Assembly (NCBI RefSeq): GCF_040112705.1
Contig: NZ_CP157804.1
Span: 2,722,001 to 2,786,000 of the forward strand
Source of the DNA: Flagellimonas sp. MMG031
Lineage (GTDB): Bacteria; Bacteroidota; Bacteroidia; Flavobacteriales; Flavobacteriaceae
DNA: 64,000 bases
Reading direction: 5' to 3'
Shown: in pieces, positions 7,782-18,810 of the stretch
Layout of the letters: every line of letters starts with the position of its first letter
How positions within the stretch are numbered: the stretch's first letter is position 1
The notes under the pieces: generated by a model
What the model saw: the letters and a program-made list of their open reading frames with translations, nothing else
What the model was told of the DNA's origin: nothing
The model's database searches: none
Translations under genes and position numbers: made by a program

Positions 7782-9315
7782 GTGCCAATGCCTTTTCCCT
7801 GATGATTTCAGAAACCGGTTTGTTCTGCAAATGACTTTCCAACCATGAAAGGATGTCCAGATACAAGAATGCCCGCTTTTCGTACGGATGGTTTTCGTAT
7901 TTCTTAAGCTCGTTGTACAATTTCTGGAACTCCCCTTTTAGATCGGTGGGGTAGATATCGCCAAGATTTCGTAAAAATTTGATCATTTCTTTCTGCACCT
8001 CGTGCAAGTCGTTCATTTTCAACAGGAACTTGTAGGTACTTTTCAACTGCACTTCTAAATGGTAGTCCATACCAGCTTCGTAATGCGCCACCAAGCTCAA
8101 TACCCTGGCAAAACACATCAGGTCTTCACGCATTTTCAACTTTTTGTTGGAAATGATTTTCTTGAGATACGAAATACAGTTTTTATTGTCCCCGTTGCCA
8201 AAATACAAACAGGCAATCTTGTAATAGAGGAGCATAACATGGTGCTCATCAATCTGCTGGCGATGTTTTTTGATGCCGTACTCGATAATGTTCACCAAAT
8301 AAATCCCCTTGTCAAAAGTGCCTTCCAAAAAATGAAGGTTCAGTTTATTGGTGTTGATGTACAAAAAGGCCAGCGAACTGATGTTATCGTTTTTAGGGAA
8401 CTTGTCATCGTTTACCTGTGCTTCCAATCGTTCCAAAGTTTCCCTAAACTGTGATGCATATTTCACAAAAAACAATGATTCCAGCAGGTAATGGTTCCCT
8501 TTCAAAAAGAAAACCGGGTTCAAAGGAATCATATGTTCGTTTTCGTAGAAGAGGTCCACCCATTTACTGGCGTATTTATAGGCTGACAAAAAGTCCTGAA
8601 TCAACAAGCTGTACCATAAGTGCGCCTTGTACAACCATAATTTTTCACGAAAGCCTAGGTCTTCTATATTGTATTTGGGCAAATGCTCGTCAAAATAGGT
8701 TTTTACGTTTTGCAAATCCTCATCGCTGCGCACGTAGCCCACTTTTAGCATCATTCCGTACAATTGTAGGGAAAGATTGGAGAGTTTGCTCGTCATTACA
8801 TTTTGTGCGGACAACTGCTTGGCCTCCCTGGCCAACTCGTCCGCCCTATCTGGAATACTTCGTGTAATGTATTGTGTTTCGATGATTTTCTCCAACTCCA
8901 CAATTTCGTAGGCCACGTTCTTTTCCTCGTTCTCAATGGCGAAGCTTTTGGCCTTCTCCAAAATTTTCAAGCTTTGCTTGTAGAGTCCCTTTTGATATAG
9001 GATGGTGGCAAAGTCCAACTGTTCCCGAATCTGAATACGCACATTTTGGTTCACCGGGTTTAGACGCAAACTCACCAAAATCTGCTTGTATAAATGGGCT
9101 TTTAGGTTGGAAAGTTGTGATTTTTTGACAATCCCGCTATCCAAGATCTGTCGCTCATCATACCGCCGCATTTTGTCCAGTAGATTGAATAGCGCCAAAA
9201 ACTTGGCATCCGTATTCACACCCAATCGGCCAACATAGAGCTTAAATTGGCGTTTTTCGGACTTGGAAAGCGATTTCACCAGCACAAACAAAGCATCCTT
9301 ATGGGCATTTGTCAT
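7771..9315 (-). CDS. Conserved helical-repeat protein of unknown function
   Basis: The 514-residue protein has no signal peptide and no recognised catalytic motif. It opens with MTNAHKDALFVLVKSLSKSEKRQFKLYVGRL and contains repeated helical pairs with TPR-like spacing (for example YQKGLYKQSLKILEKAKSFA and IACLYFGNGDNKNCISYLKKII), so a cytosolic alpha-solenoid scaffold is likely. I recall similar proteins in Bacteroidota genomes but no named family. It is divergent from leuA, with a 146-bp shared intergenic region, and overlaps the rluA-type gene tail to tail. Confidence 0.7.
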   Translation of the reverse strand: MTNAHKDALFVLVKSLSKSEKRQFKLYVGRLGVNTDAKFLALFNLLDKMRRYDERQILDSGIVKKSQLSNLKAHLYKQILVSLRLNPVNQNVRIQIREQLDFATILYQKGLYKQSLKILEKAKSFAIENEEKNVAYEIVELEKIIETQYITRSIPDRADELAREAKQLSAQNVMTSKLSNLSLQLYGMMLKVGYVRSDEDLQNVKTYFDEHLPKYNIEDLGFREKLWLYKAHLWYSLLIQDFLSAYKYASKWVDLFYENEHMIPLNPVFFLKGNHYLLESLFFVKYASQFRETLERLEAQVNDDKFPKNDNISSLAFLYINTNKLNLHFLEGTFDKGIYLVNIIEYGIKKHRQQIDEHHVMLLYYKIACLYFGNGDNKNCISYLKKIISNKKLKMREDLMCFARVLSLVAHYEAGMDYHLEVQLKSTYKFLLKMNDLHEVQKEMIKFLRNLGDIYPTDLKGEFQKLYNELKKYENHPYEKRAFLYLDILSWLESHLQNKPVSEIIREKALALTR

Positions 9316-9461
9316 CGTAAAAAATAATGTTTAAGCAATTGTTTTTCAGTTATTTAGTTGAGTGCGCAAGCCGTTTAACGTTGTAACGTGTCCTAGGCGG
9401 CGTTTCGTCTTCTGCCCTGCTTTACTACTTTCGTTAGTCATAGAAAAAACAGGTTGATAAC

Positions 9462-10634
9462 ATGGGTAAAGATAAGGTAGAAATTTTTGACACAACACTA
9501 AGGGATGGCGAACAGGTACCTGGCTGTAAACTAGATACCGAGCAAAAATTGATCATTGCCGACCGATTGGACGAACTCGGGGTTGATGTGATCGAGGCAG
9601 GGTTCCCCATTTCCAGTCCCGGTGATTTCAAATCGGTGAACGAAATAGCCAAGTTGGTCAAAAATGCAAGGGTTTGTGGGCTTACCCGTGCGGTGAAAAA
9701 AGATATCGAAGTGGCTGCAGAAGCCATCAAAGATGCCAAAAGACCCAGAATCCATACCGGAATAGGAACTTCTGAATCACACATCAAGTATAAATTCAAT
9801 TCTACACAGGACAAAATCATCGAGCGAGCGGTTGAAGCTGTGGCCTATGCCAAAACTTTTGTGGAAGATGTTGAGTTTTATGCTGAGGACGCCGGCCGTA
9901 CCGATAATGAATTCTTGGCCCGCATATGTGAAGCGGCCATTAAAGCAGGTGCCACCGTTCTTAACATTCCAGATACCACTGGTTACTGCCTTCCCGAAGA
10001 GTACGGTGCCAAAATGAAGTATTTGAAGGAAAATGTCAAAGGCATTGATAAAGCCATCCTTTCCTGTCACTGCCACAACGATCTAGGTTTGGCCACCGCC
10101 AACTCCATTGCAGGGGTAATCAACGGAGCCCGACAAATTGAGTGTACCATCAACGGTATCGGTGAACGTGCCGGAAATACCTCCCTCGAAGAAGTGGTGA
10201 TGGTGATGCGACAACACCCTCATTTAAATTTGGATACCGATATCAACAGTAAATTACTTTGGGATACGAGTACCATGGTTTCCCAAAAAATGGGAATGCC
10301 GGTACAACCCAATAAAGCCATCGTTGGTTCCAACGCCTTTGCGCACAGTTCCGGAATTCACCAAGATGGTGTCATTAAACGTAGGGAAACCTATGAAATC
10401 ATCGACCCAAAAGATGTTGGGGTGAGTGAATCCTCCATTGTGCTGACCGCCCGTAGTGGTCGCGCAGCCTTGGCGTACCGAGCCAAAAAGGTAGGTTATG
10501 AGCTCACCAAACTCCAGTTGGACACGGTATATGAAAACTTCTTGAAGTACGCCGATGTGAAAAAGGAAATTGTGGACGAGGATATCCACGAAATTGTGGA
10601 GACCAGCAATATCGGGATGAAAAGCCTGGCATAA
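9462..10634 (+). CDS. leuA: 2-isopropylmalate synthase, short form lacking the regulatory domain
   Basis: The protein joins acetyl-CoA to 2-oxoisovalerate in leucine synthesis. Visible motifs are [13 protein letters not shown] (metal Asp and catalytic Arg), [15 protein letters not shown] (metal His pair) and [16 protein letters not shown]. At 390 residues it ends shortly after the catalytic barrel and linker, so the C-terminal leucine-binding dimer domain of the roughly 520-residue E. coli type is missing. Homocitrate or citramalate synthase activity is possible in principle, but leuB only 14 bp downstream favours LeuA. An imperfect -7 box (TACTTTCG near 9426) precedes it. leuC and leuD are not in the window. 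Confidence 0.9.
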   Translation: MGKDKVEIFDTTLRDGEQVPGCKLDTEQKLIIADRLDELGVDVIEAGFPISSPGDFKSVNEIAKLVKNARVCGLTRAVKKDIEVAAEAIKDAKRPRIHTGIGTSESHIKYKFNSTQDKIIERAVEAVAYAKTFVEDVEFYAEDAGRTDNEFLARICEAAIKAGATVLNIPDTTGYCLPEEYGAKMKYLKENVKGIDKAILSCHCHNDLGLATANSIAGVINGARQIECTINGIGERAGNTSLEEVVMVMRQHPHLNLDTDINSKLLWDTSTMVSQKMGMPVQPNKAIVGSNAFAHSSGIHQDGVIKRRETYEIIDPKDVGVSESSIVLTARSGRAALAYRAKKVGYELTKLQLDTVYENFLKYADVKKEIVDEDIHEIVETSNIGMKSLA

Positions 10635-10648
10635 ATCACACTTTGTGT

Positions 10649-11767
10649 ATGACGTTTAAAATTGCATTGCTACCCGGTGATGGTGTAGGACCTGAGGTCC
10701 TGGCCCAAGCCGTGAAATGTTTGAAGGCCGTTGAGGAAACCTTTAACCAGCATTTTGTTTTCAAGGAGGCTCCTGTAGGTGCCGTTGCCATCGACAAGAA
10801 AGGGGTTCCCCTACCCGATGCCACACTCCAGTTGTGCAAGGAATCGGATGCCGTGCTGTTCGGCGCCATTGGTGATCCAAAATATGACACTAATCCCGAT
10901 GCCAAGGTTCGCCCAGAACAAGGTTTGCTGCAATTGAGAAAAGAATTGGGACTTTTTGCGAATATCCGTCCGGTGATTTCCCATCCCACCTTATTGGACA
11001 AATCCCCTTTAAAAAGAAACATCATCGATGGAACTGATTTTGTAATCTATCGGGAACTGACGGGAGGAATTTATTTTGGGGAGAAAAAATTAAATCCGGA
11101 AGGTACCAAAGCTTCTGACCTTTGCGAGTATACCGAAGAAGAAATAAGTCGTATCACCCACTTGGCATTTAAGGCCGCGAAGGGCCGTAAAAAGAAATTG
11201 ACCCTTGTGGACAAAGCCAATGTGCTGGAATCCTCCAGACTTTGGCGCAAAGTGGTCACCAAAATAGGGGAAAGCTACCCAGAAGTGGCTTTGGACTATT
11301 TGTTTGTGGACAATGCCGCTATGCAAATCATTCTCAATCCCAAACAGTTCGACGTTATTTTGACCGAGAACATGTTCGGAGACATCATTTCCGATGAGGG
11401 GAGTGTGATAGGTGGCTCCATTGGATTATTGGCTTCGGCTTCCATTGGAGAGGAAAGCGCCCTGTTTGAACCCATCCACGGTTCCTACCCACAAGCGAAG
11501 GGCAAGGATATCGCCAACCCGATTGCCTCCATCCTATCCGCAGCGATGCTTTTGGAACACCTGGGGCTTACCGAAGAGGCTTGGGCCGTAAAAAAAGCAG
11601 TGGACAAGTCACTGAAAAAGGGAATCGTCACACCCGACTTGAATAAGGAAAGTCAATATGGAACCAATCATGTTGGGGACTTTATTGCGCACAATATTGT
11701 GGATATTGAGGACGACACCCTAATGAACGATGAGAACATCCATTTGGGGAAATCCACCATTATCTAG
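10649..11767 (+). CDS. leuB: 3-isopropylmalate dehydrogenase
   Basis: The 372-residue enzyme oxidises and decarboxylates 3-isopropylmalate with NAD. Motifs include LLPGDGVGPEV, LFGAIGDPKYD, RELTGGIYFGEK and the substrate/metal segment DNAAMQIILNPKQFDVILTE followed by MFGDIISDEGS. I choose the ATG at 10649; a TTG six bases earlier also keeps the frame but adds only two residues. It follows leuA by 14 bp, so both should be co-transcribed. Confidence 0.96.
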   Translation: MTFKIALLPGDGVGPEVLAQAVKCLKAVEETFNQHFVFKEAPVGAVAIDKKGVPLPDATLQLCKESDAVLFGAIGDPKYDTNPDAKVRPEQGLLQLRKELGLFANIRPVISHPTLLDKSPLKRNIIDGTDFVIYRELTGGIYFGEKKLNPEGTKASDLCEYTEEEISRITHLAFKAAKGRKKKLTLVDKANVLESSRLWRKVVTKIGESYPEVALDYLFVDNAAMQIILNPKQFDVILTENMFGDIISDEGSVIGGSIGLLASASIGEESALFEPIHGSYPQAKGKDIANPIASILSAAMLLEHLGLTEEAWAVKKAVDKSLKKGIVTPDLNKESQYGTNHVGDFIAHNIVDIEDDTLMNDENIHLGKSTII

Positions 11768-11784
11768 TCCGTTTTCGTTGGGTT

Positions 11785-13011
11785 TTACTCGGAGGTCAGT
11801 TCTTGGATCGTTTTATTGAACTCTTCTTTGAACTCGACAAACTTTTCACCCGTAGCAGGTCCATTGAAACCAGTATGAATCTTTCGGACCTCTCCGCTTT
11901 TATCAATATAAATGGTGGTAGGATACGAAAGAATATGGTTCAGCATAGGTAGTTTTTCATTGGCCTTTTGCTTGTTCGACGTGCCATATTGCGCCAAGAG
12001 TATGGGATAGGGAACATCTTCCCGCTCCTGTAAACGTTGGATACCCTCAAAAGCCTTTTCTTCGGTTTTGGCATACTCAAATGCCAGCCCAACCAGTTGC
12101 AGGTCCAAGTCGGGATTGTTTTTGACAAAATCCACATAAAATCGGGTCTCATCCAAGCAATTGGGGCACCAAGTCCCCATTATTTGGACCAAAACCGCTT
12201 TGTCCTTGAACATGGGGTCGTCCAGACCCACCATTTCCCCGTCCGAATTGGGAAAGGTAAAATCGAATTTGTCATAACCTTCCCTCAAATAGGTCAATTC
12301 ATTGGAATCCGGTAGCTCGAACGCCTCGTTTCTGGCCGCCATAAATTCTTCCACAGAATGGTTGCCCGAGTAAAACTTGCCGTTGAGCGTGCTATCCGTA
12401 ACCTCTGCCAAAAAAAGGAAGACATGGGAGCCATCAAAGGCTGAAAGCTTCATGCTATCTCCCGTCACCACGCCATCCAAATAGCGGTAATCCCCAGTCT
12501 TTGTCCTAAAAGTTCCTTTTAATCGATTGCCATTCTGCATAAAAATACCCTTGGCCGCATATTCATCTTCCGTATTTACATCAAAATAGGTCTCCCAAAT
12601 TCCCGAGAGGTTTACGGCCGCATCTTCATTCACCGTAAAGCGGTCCTGCTTGCCATAGGTCGCCACAAAAGGCACCCTCCTTTCCTTACTCTCCTCAATA
12701 AATTCGCCCGAAATCCGATCTGTGGTATAAGTACCTGTGATATGTCCTTCAAAAACGGGCATCCGAATATTGATGGAATCCCCATTGAAGGTAAATTCGT
12801 CAATGGTCACTACCTCTTCGGCGTTGAAGGCTTGCATCACATAGCCACCTTCCTCATTTTGGGAAAGCGTAAACTCAAAAGGCAATTGTTGTGACTCTGA
12901 TACTTCGATTTTGGCCAACCAATCGCCGGTTGCCAATTTGGGCGCCTCTTCTTTTTTGCACGAGGCACATAAAATCACAAGCCCTGCTAACGCTATCCCG
13001 ATTCTGTTCAT
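11785..13011 (-). CDS. TlpA-like thioredoxin-domain lipoprotein
   Basis: The mature chain begins at the Cys of a lipobox (MNRIGIALAGLVILCASC), which fixes the start at 13011 rather than the longer frame at 13062. Residues 20-240 form a beta-rich domain of unknown role, and about 265-408 form a TlpA/AhpC-type thioredoxin domain with the redox motif GTWCPNC. It is expected to sit in the periplasmic face of the membrane and reduce or isomerise disulfides, perhaps in cytochrome or envelope protein maturation. It is convergent with leuB (17 bp between stops) and divergent from pheT. Confidence 0.88.
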   Translation of the reverse strand: MNRIGIALAGLVILCASCKKEEAPKLATGDWLAKIEVSESQQLPFEFTLSQNEEGGYVMQAFNAEEVVTIDEFTFNGDSINIRMPVFEGHITGTYTTDRISGEFIEESKERRVPFVATYGKQDRFTVNEDAAVNLSGIWETYFDVNTEDEYAAKGIFMQNGNRLKGTFRTKTGDYRYLDGVVTGDSMKLSAFDGSHVFLFLAEVTDSTLNGKFYSGNHSVEEFMAARNEAFELPDSNELTYLREGYDKFDFTFPNSDGEMVGLDDPMFKDKAVLVQIMGTWCPNCLDETRFYVDFVKNNPDLDLQLVGLAFEYAKTEEKAFEGIQRLQEREDVPYPILLAQYGTSNKQKANEKLPMLNHILSYPTTIYIDKSGEVRKIHTGFNGPATGEKFVEFKEEFNKTIQELTSE

Positions 13012-13090
13012 AAAGTGAAAGATTTTACCTAAATGTAGGAAATACATTTTAAAACTTACCATTTCCTAGGTTTTATGGTTAGTATTATCG

Positions 13091-13121
13091 TTGAATCTGT
13101 TCCCCTATTGTTATATATTTG
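13091..13121 (+). promoter_or_regulatory. Promoter of pheT
   Basis: A -33 TTG at 13091-13093 and a -7 box TATATTTG at 13114-13121 stand 20 nt apart and fit the Bacteroidota sigma-A consensus; the ATG is 19 nt past the box. No T-box-like leader fits in this space. Confidence 0.7.
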
Positions 13122-13140
13122 TGCCCTCTAAAAATGGGGT

Positions 13141-15552
13141 ATGAAGATTTCTTATAACTGGTTGAAGCAATTTTTGCAAATTGATTGGGATGCTCAAAAA
13201 ACAGGTGAACTTTTAACAGATCTGGGTCTGGAAGTTGAAGGCATCACCCAATTTGAATCAGTTAAAGGCGGTTTAAAGGGAATCGTAGTGGGCCACGTGC
13301 TTACTTGCGAGTCCCACCCTAATGCAGACCGCCTCAAGTTGACCACAGTGGATATTGGACAGGAAGCTCCCGTACAGATTGTTTGTGGGGCACCCAATGT
13401 GGCCGCTGGACAAAAAGTTCCTGTGGCAACCGTTGGCACTACCCTTTATACCAAAGAAGGCGAGGCTTGGGTAATCAAGAAAGGTAAAATCCGAGGAGAA
13501 GTGAGCCAGGGCATGATCTGTGCCGAAGATGAAATCGGTTTGGGCGAAAGCCATGACGGAATTATGGTTCTCAACGAGGAGCTGGTCCCAGGCACACCTT
13601 GCGCCAAAGTGTTCGATATTGAAAACGACGAGGTCTTTGAAATTGGCCTCACCCCTAACCGTGCCGATGCCATGAGCCATTTTGGCGTGGCCCGTGACCT
13701 AAAGGCAGGTCTCGAACAAAAAGAAATACAAAAAGAACTGGTTACTCCTTCGGTGAGTAATTTTTCCATTGACAACCGTTCCCTAAAAGTGGATGTGGAG
13801 GTTATGGAGAGCGATTTGGCTCCAAGATATTGTGGGGTTACCATCAACAATCTTGTTGTGCAGGATTCTCCCGATTGGTTAAAAAACAGGTTAAAAGCCA
13901 TTGGTTTGGCACCGATAAACAATGTGGTGGACGTAACCAATTACGTGCTCCACGAATTGGGACAGCCTTTGCACGCATTTGATGCATCCAAAATAAAAGG
14001 CAGCAAGGTGGAGGTAAAAACGTTGCCGTCAGGAACCAAATTCACGACACTGGATGAAGTGGAGCGTGAGCTTCATGAAGACGACCTTATGATTTGTGAC
14101 GCGGAAAAACCTATGTGCATCGCAGGGGTGTTCGGCGGACTGCATTCCGGGGTTACCGAGCACACTACCTCCATTTTCTTGGAAAGTGCCTATTTTGACC
14201 CGGTTTCCATTAGGAAAACGGCCAAAAGACATGGTTTGAATACCGACGCCTCCTTCCGATTTGAAAGGGGCATCGATATCAATTTGACGAAATACGCCCT
14301 AAAAAGAGCTGCGTTGCTAATCCGGGAGATTGCCGGTGGCTACATCACTTCCGAAATTGTTGACCTGTTCCCCAAAAAGCCGCAAGAAAGACAAGTATTT
14401 CTGACCTTTAACAAAATCAACTCCTTGATAGGACAGGAAATCCCGAGGGATACCATAAAATCCATCCTATCGTCTTTGGAGATACGAATCAACAACGTAA
14501 CGGAATCAGGCCTTGGACTGACCATCCCTACCTACCGGGTAGATGTGACACGTGAAGTGGATGTCATCGAGGAAATCTTGCGTGTGTATGGTTACAACAA
14601 TATCGATTTCAAGGAAAAACTAAATGCGAGTATTGCCAAAACTTCCCGTTTTGAAAATTACCGTATCCAAGATGTGGTCGGAAACCTACTGGCCTCCAAA
14701 GGTTTCTATGAAATTATGACCAATAGTTTGGTTGCGAACACCATGAGTTCGGAAGAAGATGGTGCCGTTCAAATGCTGAACCCTTTGAGTTCCGATTTAT
14801 CCGTGCTGCGTACGTCCATGCTGCATTCCGGGCTTCAAACGGTGAGCTATAACCACAACCGTCAAAAAACGGATCTCAAATTGTTCGAGTTCGGAAAAAC
14901 ATACCACAAAGTGGATGGGGCGTACCAAGAAAACCAACACTTGGCATTGTTCGTTTCTGGTGATCGAACACAAAGTAGCTGGGCGGTCGCTCCGAAAAAA
15001 TCCGAATTCTTCTATTTGAAAGGTATCGTCGAAAATGTTTTTGAACGTTTGGGCGTAAGGGATTTGGACACTCAGCCGTTGGGCAATGCTGATTATTCGG
15101 AGGGCATCTCCTACACCAAAAATGATACGGTCTTGGTTTCCCTTGGTTTGGTAAGCAGAGCTGCGCTGAAGCAATTTGACATCAAACAGGAAGTATTTTA
15201 TGCTGATTTGAATTGGGATGCATTATTAAAATTGGTAAGTACCCAAAATGTAGTCTTCAAGGAAATACCAAAATTCCCCGAGGTAACCCGTGACTTTGCG
15301 CTGTTGTTGGATGAATCGGTTTCTTTCCAAAAAGTATATGACATCGCTTGGAAGACAGAAAGAAAGCTACTTAAAAAAGTGAATCTGTTTGATGTGTATA
15401 CTGGAAACAACCTTCCAGAAGGCAAGAAATCCTATGCGGTAAGCTTCACGCTCATGGATGAAAAGAAGACGCTTACTGACAAACAAATCGATAAGATTAT
15501 GGGCAAACTATTGGCCCAATATCAAAAGGAGTTAGGAGCAGAACTTCGTTAA
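13141..15552 (+). CDS. pheT: Phenylalanine--tRNA ligase beta subunit
   Basis: The 803-residue protein has the normal length and domain order: N-terminal B1 domain starting MKISYNWLKQFLQID, EMAP/OB-like tRNA-binding insert (GIVVGHVLTCESHPNADRLK), B3/4 editing domain (LTPNRADAMSHFGVARDLKA and the following GQPLHAFDASKI), B5, the catalytic-like core with FEFGKTYHK, and the C-terminal anticodon-binding fold (FPEVTRDFALLLDESV..VYDIAW). With the alpha subunit, encoded elsewhere, it charges tRNA-Phe. The stop abuts the convergent FAS1 gene with no base between them. Confidence 0.98.
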   Translation: MKISYNWLKQFLQIDWDAQKTGELLTDLGLEVEGITQFESVKGGLKGIVVGHVLTCESHPNADRLKLTTVDIGQEAPVQIVCGAPNVAAGQKVPVATVGTTLYTKEGEAWVIKKGKIRGEVSQGMICAEDEIGLGESHDGIMVLNEELVPGTPCAKVFDIENDEVFEIGLTPNRADAMSHFGVARDLKAGLEQKEIQKELVTPSVSNFSIDNRSLKVDVEVMESDLAPRYCGVTINNLVVQDSPDWLKNRLKAIGLAPINNVVDVTNYVLHELGQPLHAFDASKIKGSKVEVKTLPSGTKFTTLDEVERELHEDDLMICDAEKPMCIAGVFGGLHSGVTEHTTSIFLESAYFDPVSIRKTAKRHGLNTDASFRFERGIDINLTKYALKRAALLIREIAGGYITSEIVDLFPKKPQERQVFLTFNKINSLIGQEIPRDTIKSILSSLEIRINNVTESGLGLTIPTYRVDVTREVDVIEEILRVYGYNNIDFKEKLNASIAKTSRFENYRIQDVVGNLLASKGFYEIMTNSLVANTMSSEEDGAVQMLNPLSSDLSVLRTSMLHSGLQTVSYNHNRQKTDLKLFEFGKTYHKVDGAYQENQHLALFVSGDRTQSSWAVAPKKSEFFYLKGIVENVFERLGVRDLDTQPLGNADYSEGISYTKNDTVLVSLGLVSRAALKQFDIKQEVFYADLNWDALLKLVSTQNVVFKEIPKFPEVTRDFALLLDESVSFQKVYDIAWKTERKLLKKVNLFDVYTGNNLPEGKKSYAVSFTLMDEKKTLTDKQIDKIMGKLLAQYQKELGAELR

Positions 15553-16080
15553 TTACATTTGGGCAGGGAGAATCACGCTGTCGATTTCGTGAACCACACC
15601 CTCATTTTCCAGATTAAGGTCGGCGGCAGTGATTCGTGCCGTATTGCCAACAGGATCGGTCAAAACGATGTCATAGCCATCCAAATGGGCTGTCAATTTT
15701 TTGCCTTGAACCGTTGTGAAAGTTGCGACGCCATTTCCTCTTCCGATGGCCCGGAGCATGCGGGACGCAGTTAATTGCCCTGCAACAATATGGTAAGATA
15801 GCAGTGATTTTAATGCTCTCTTGTCCTCCGCATTGATCATTTCCGACATTTTTTGACTCGAAAACTTCTCAAAAGCCGCATCTGAAGGTGCAAAAATGGT
15901 GAAGGGCCCCGATTTCTGGAGTAAGGCACCAAGCTCTGTGGCATTTACCGCACTCAATAAAATGGTGTGATTTCCCAACCTACTGGCATACGAAAGTGCA
16001 TTGGAAGTGCTTTGGGCTGAAGCAATTAGCGAAAAAACAAAACAGACGATACAAAGAAACTTCGTTGCGGGGGCACTCAT
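15553..16080 (-). CDS. Secreted fasciclin (FAS1) domain protein
   Basis: The 175-residue protein has a signal peptide (KFLCIVCFVFSLIASAQS) and one FAS1 domain with the conserved blocks GPFTIFAPSDAAFEKF (H1) and VVHEIDSVILP (H2), plus the YH motif LLSYHIVAGQ between them. FAS1 domains mediate adhesion or polysaccharide binding; the exact partner is unknown. The protein should be exported to periplasm or surface. Its stop codon directly abuts that of pheT. Confidence 0.92.
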   Translation of the reverse strand: MSAPATKFLCIVCFVFSLIASAQSTSNALSYASRLGNHTILLSAVNATELGALLQKSGPFTIFAPSDAAFEKFSSQKMSEMINAEDKRALKSLLSYHIVAGQLTASRMLRAIGRGNGVATFTTVQGKKLTAHLDGYDIVLTDPVGNTARITAADLNLENEGVVHEIDSVILPAQM

Positions 16081-16202
16081 AAGGTTGGTTAAATTTTAGG
16101 GCTTGAACGATTTAGTATGCTTTTACGATTAACTACCAAAAACGTCGATAAGATACACCTTTTTTATTGACATCTGTGAGTTTTTATAGGCCTCAAAATC
16201 CA

Positions 16203-16219
16203 TTTAACAAAAACTTAAC
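16203..16219. promoter_or_regulatory. TTTAAC direct repeat at 11-bp pitch upstream of gene 16295
   Basis: TTTAAC (16203-16208) and CTTAAC (16214-16219) repeat with 11-bp spacing, the arrangement used by OmpR/PhoB-family regulators. Similar repeats occur at 18728-18754 and 51119-51158. Confidence 0.4.
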
Positions 16220-16230
16220 ATCGGATTATA

Positions 16231-16270
16231 TGACAATTGTCAGTATCGAAAATTCAATTCCTTAAATTTG
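16231..16270 (+). promoter_or_regulatory. Promoter and palindrome for gene 16295
   Basis: A perfect 12-bp palindrome TGACAATTGTCA (16231-16242) covers the region expected for the -33 element, and a consensus -7 box TAAATTTG lies at 16263-16270. The palindrome is placed to act as an operator. The box overlaps a potential TTG start at 16268, which argues for the ATG at 16295. Confidence 0.6.
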
Positions 16271-16294
16271 AGTAGATTACTAAAAAAAAGCTGC

Positions 16295-18687
<2,393 letters not shown>

Positions 18688-18727
18688 CTAATTTAAAACG
18701 GCATATTTGAACGATGGAAAAATACCG

Positions 18728-18784
18728 TTTAACAACATTTAACGACCCCTTAACAAGTTAGGCTTCTTGGGTTGCTTACATTTG
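18728..18784 (+). promoter_or_regulatory. Promoter with three TTAAC repeats for lipoprotein gene 18811
   Basis: TTAAC occurs at 18729, 18739 and 18750 (10- and 11-bp steps), ending near the expected -33 position, and a consensus -7 box TACATTTG is at 18777-18784. The layout suggests activation by an OmpR-family regulator. Confidence 0.5.
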
Positions 18785-18810
18785 AAAGTCAATTGAATGG
18801 TCCCCTATAT

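Noticed and set aside
9316..9461. Leucine leader peptide before leuA
   Set aside because: No short frame rich in Leu codons and no terminator/antiterminator pair is visible.
13082..13140. T-box or attenuator leader before pheT
   Set aside because: The promoter box leaves only about 15 nt of leader.
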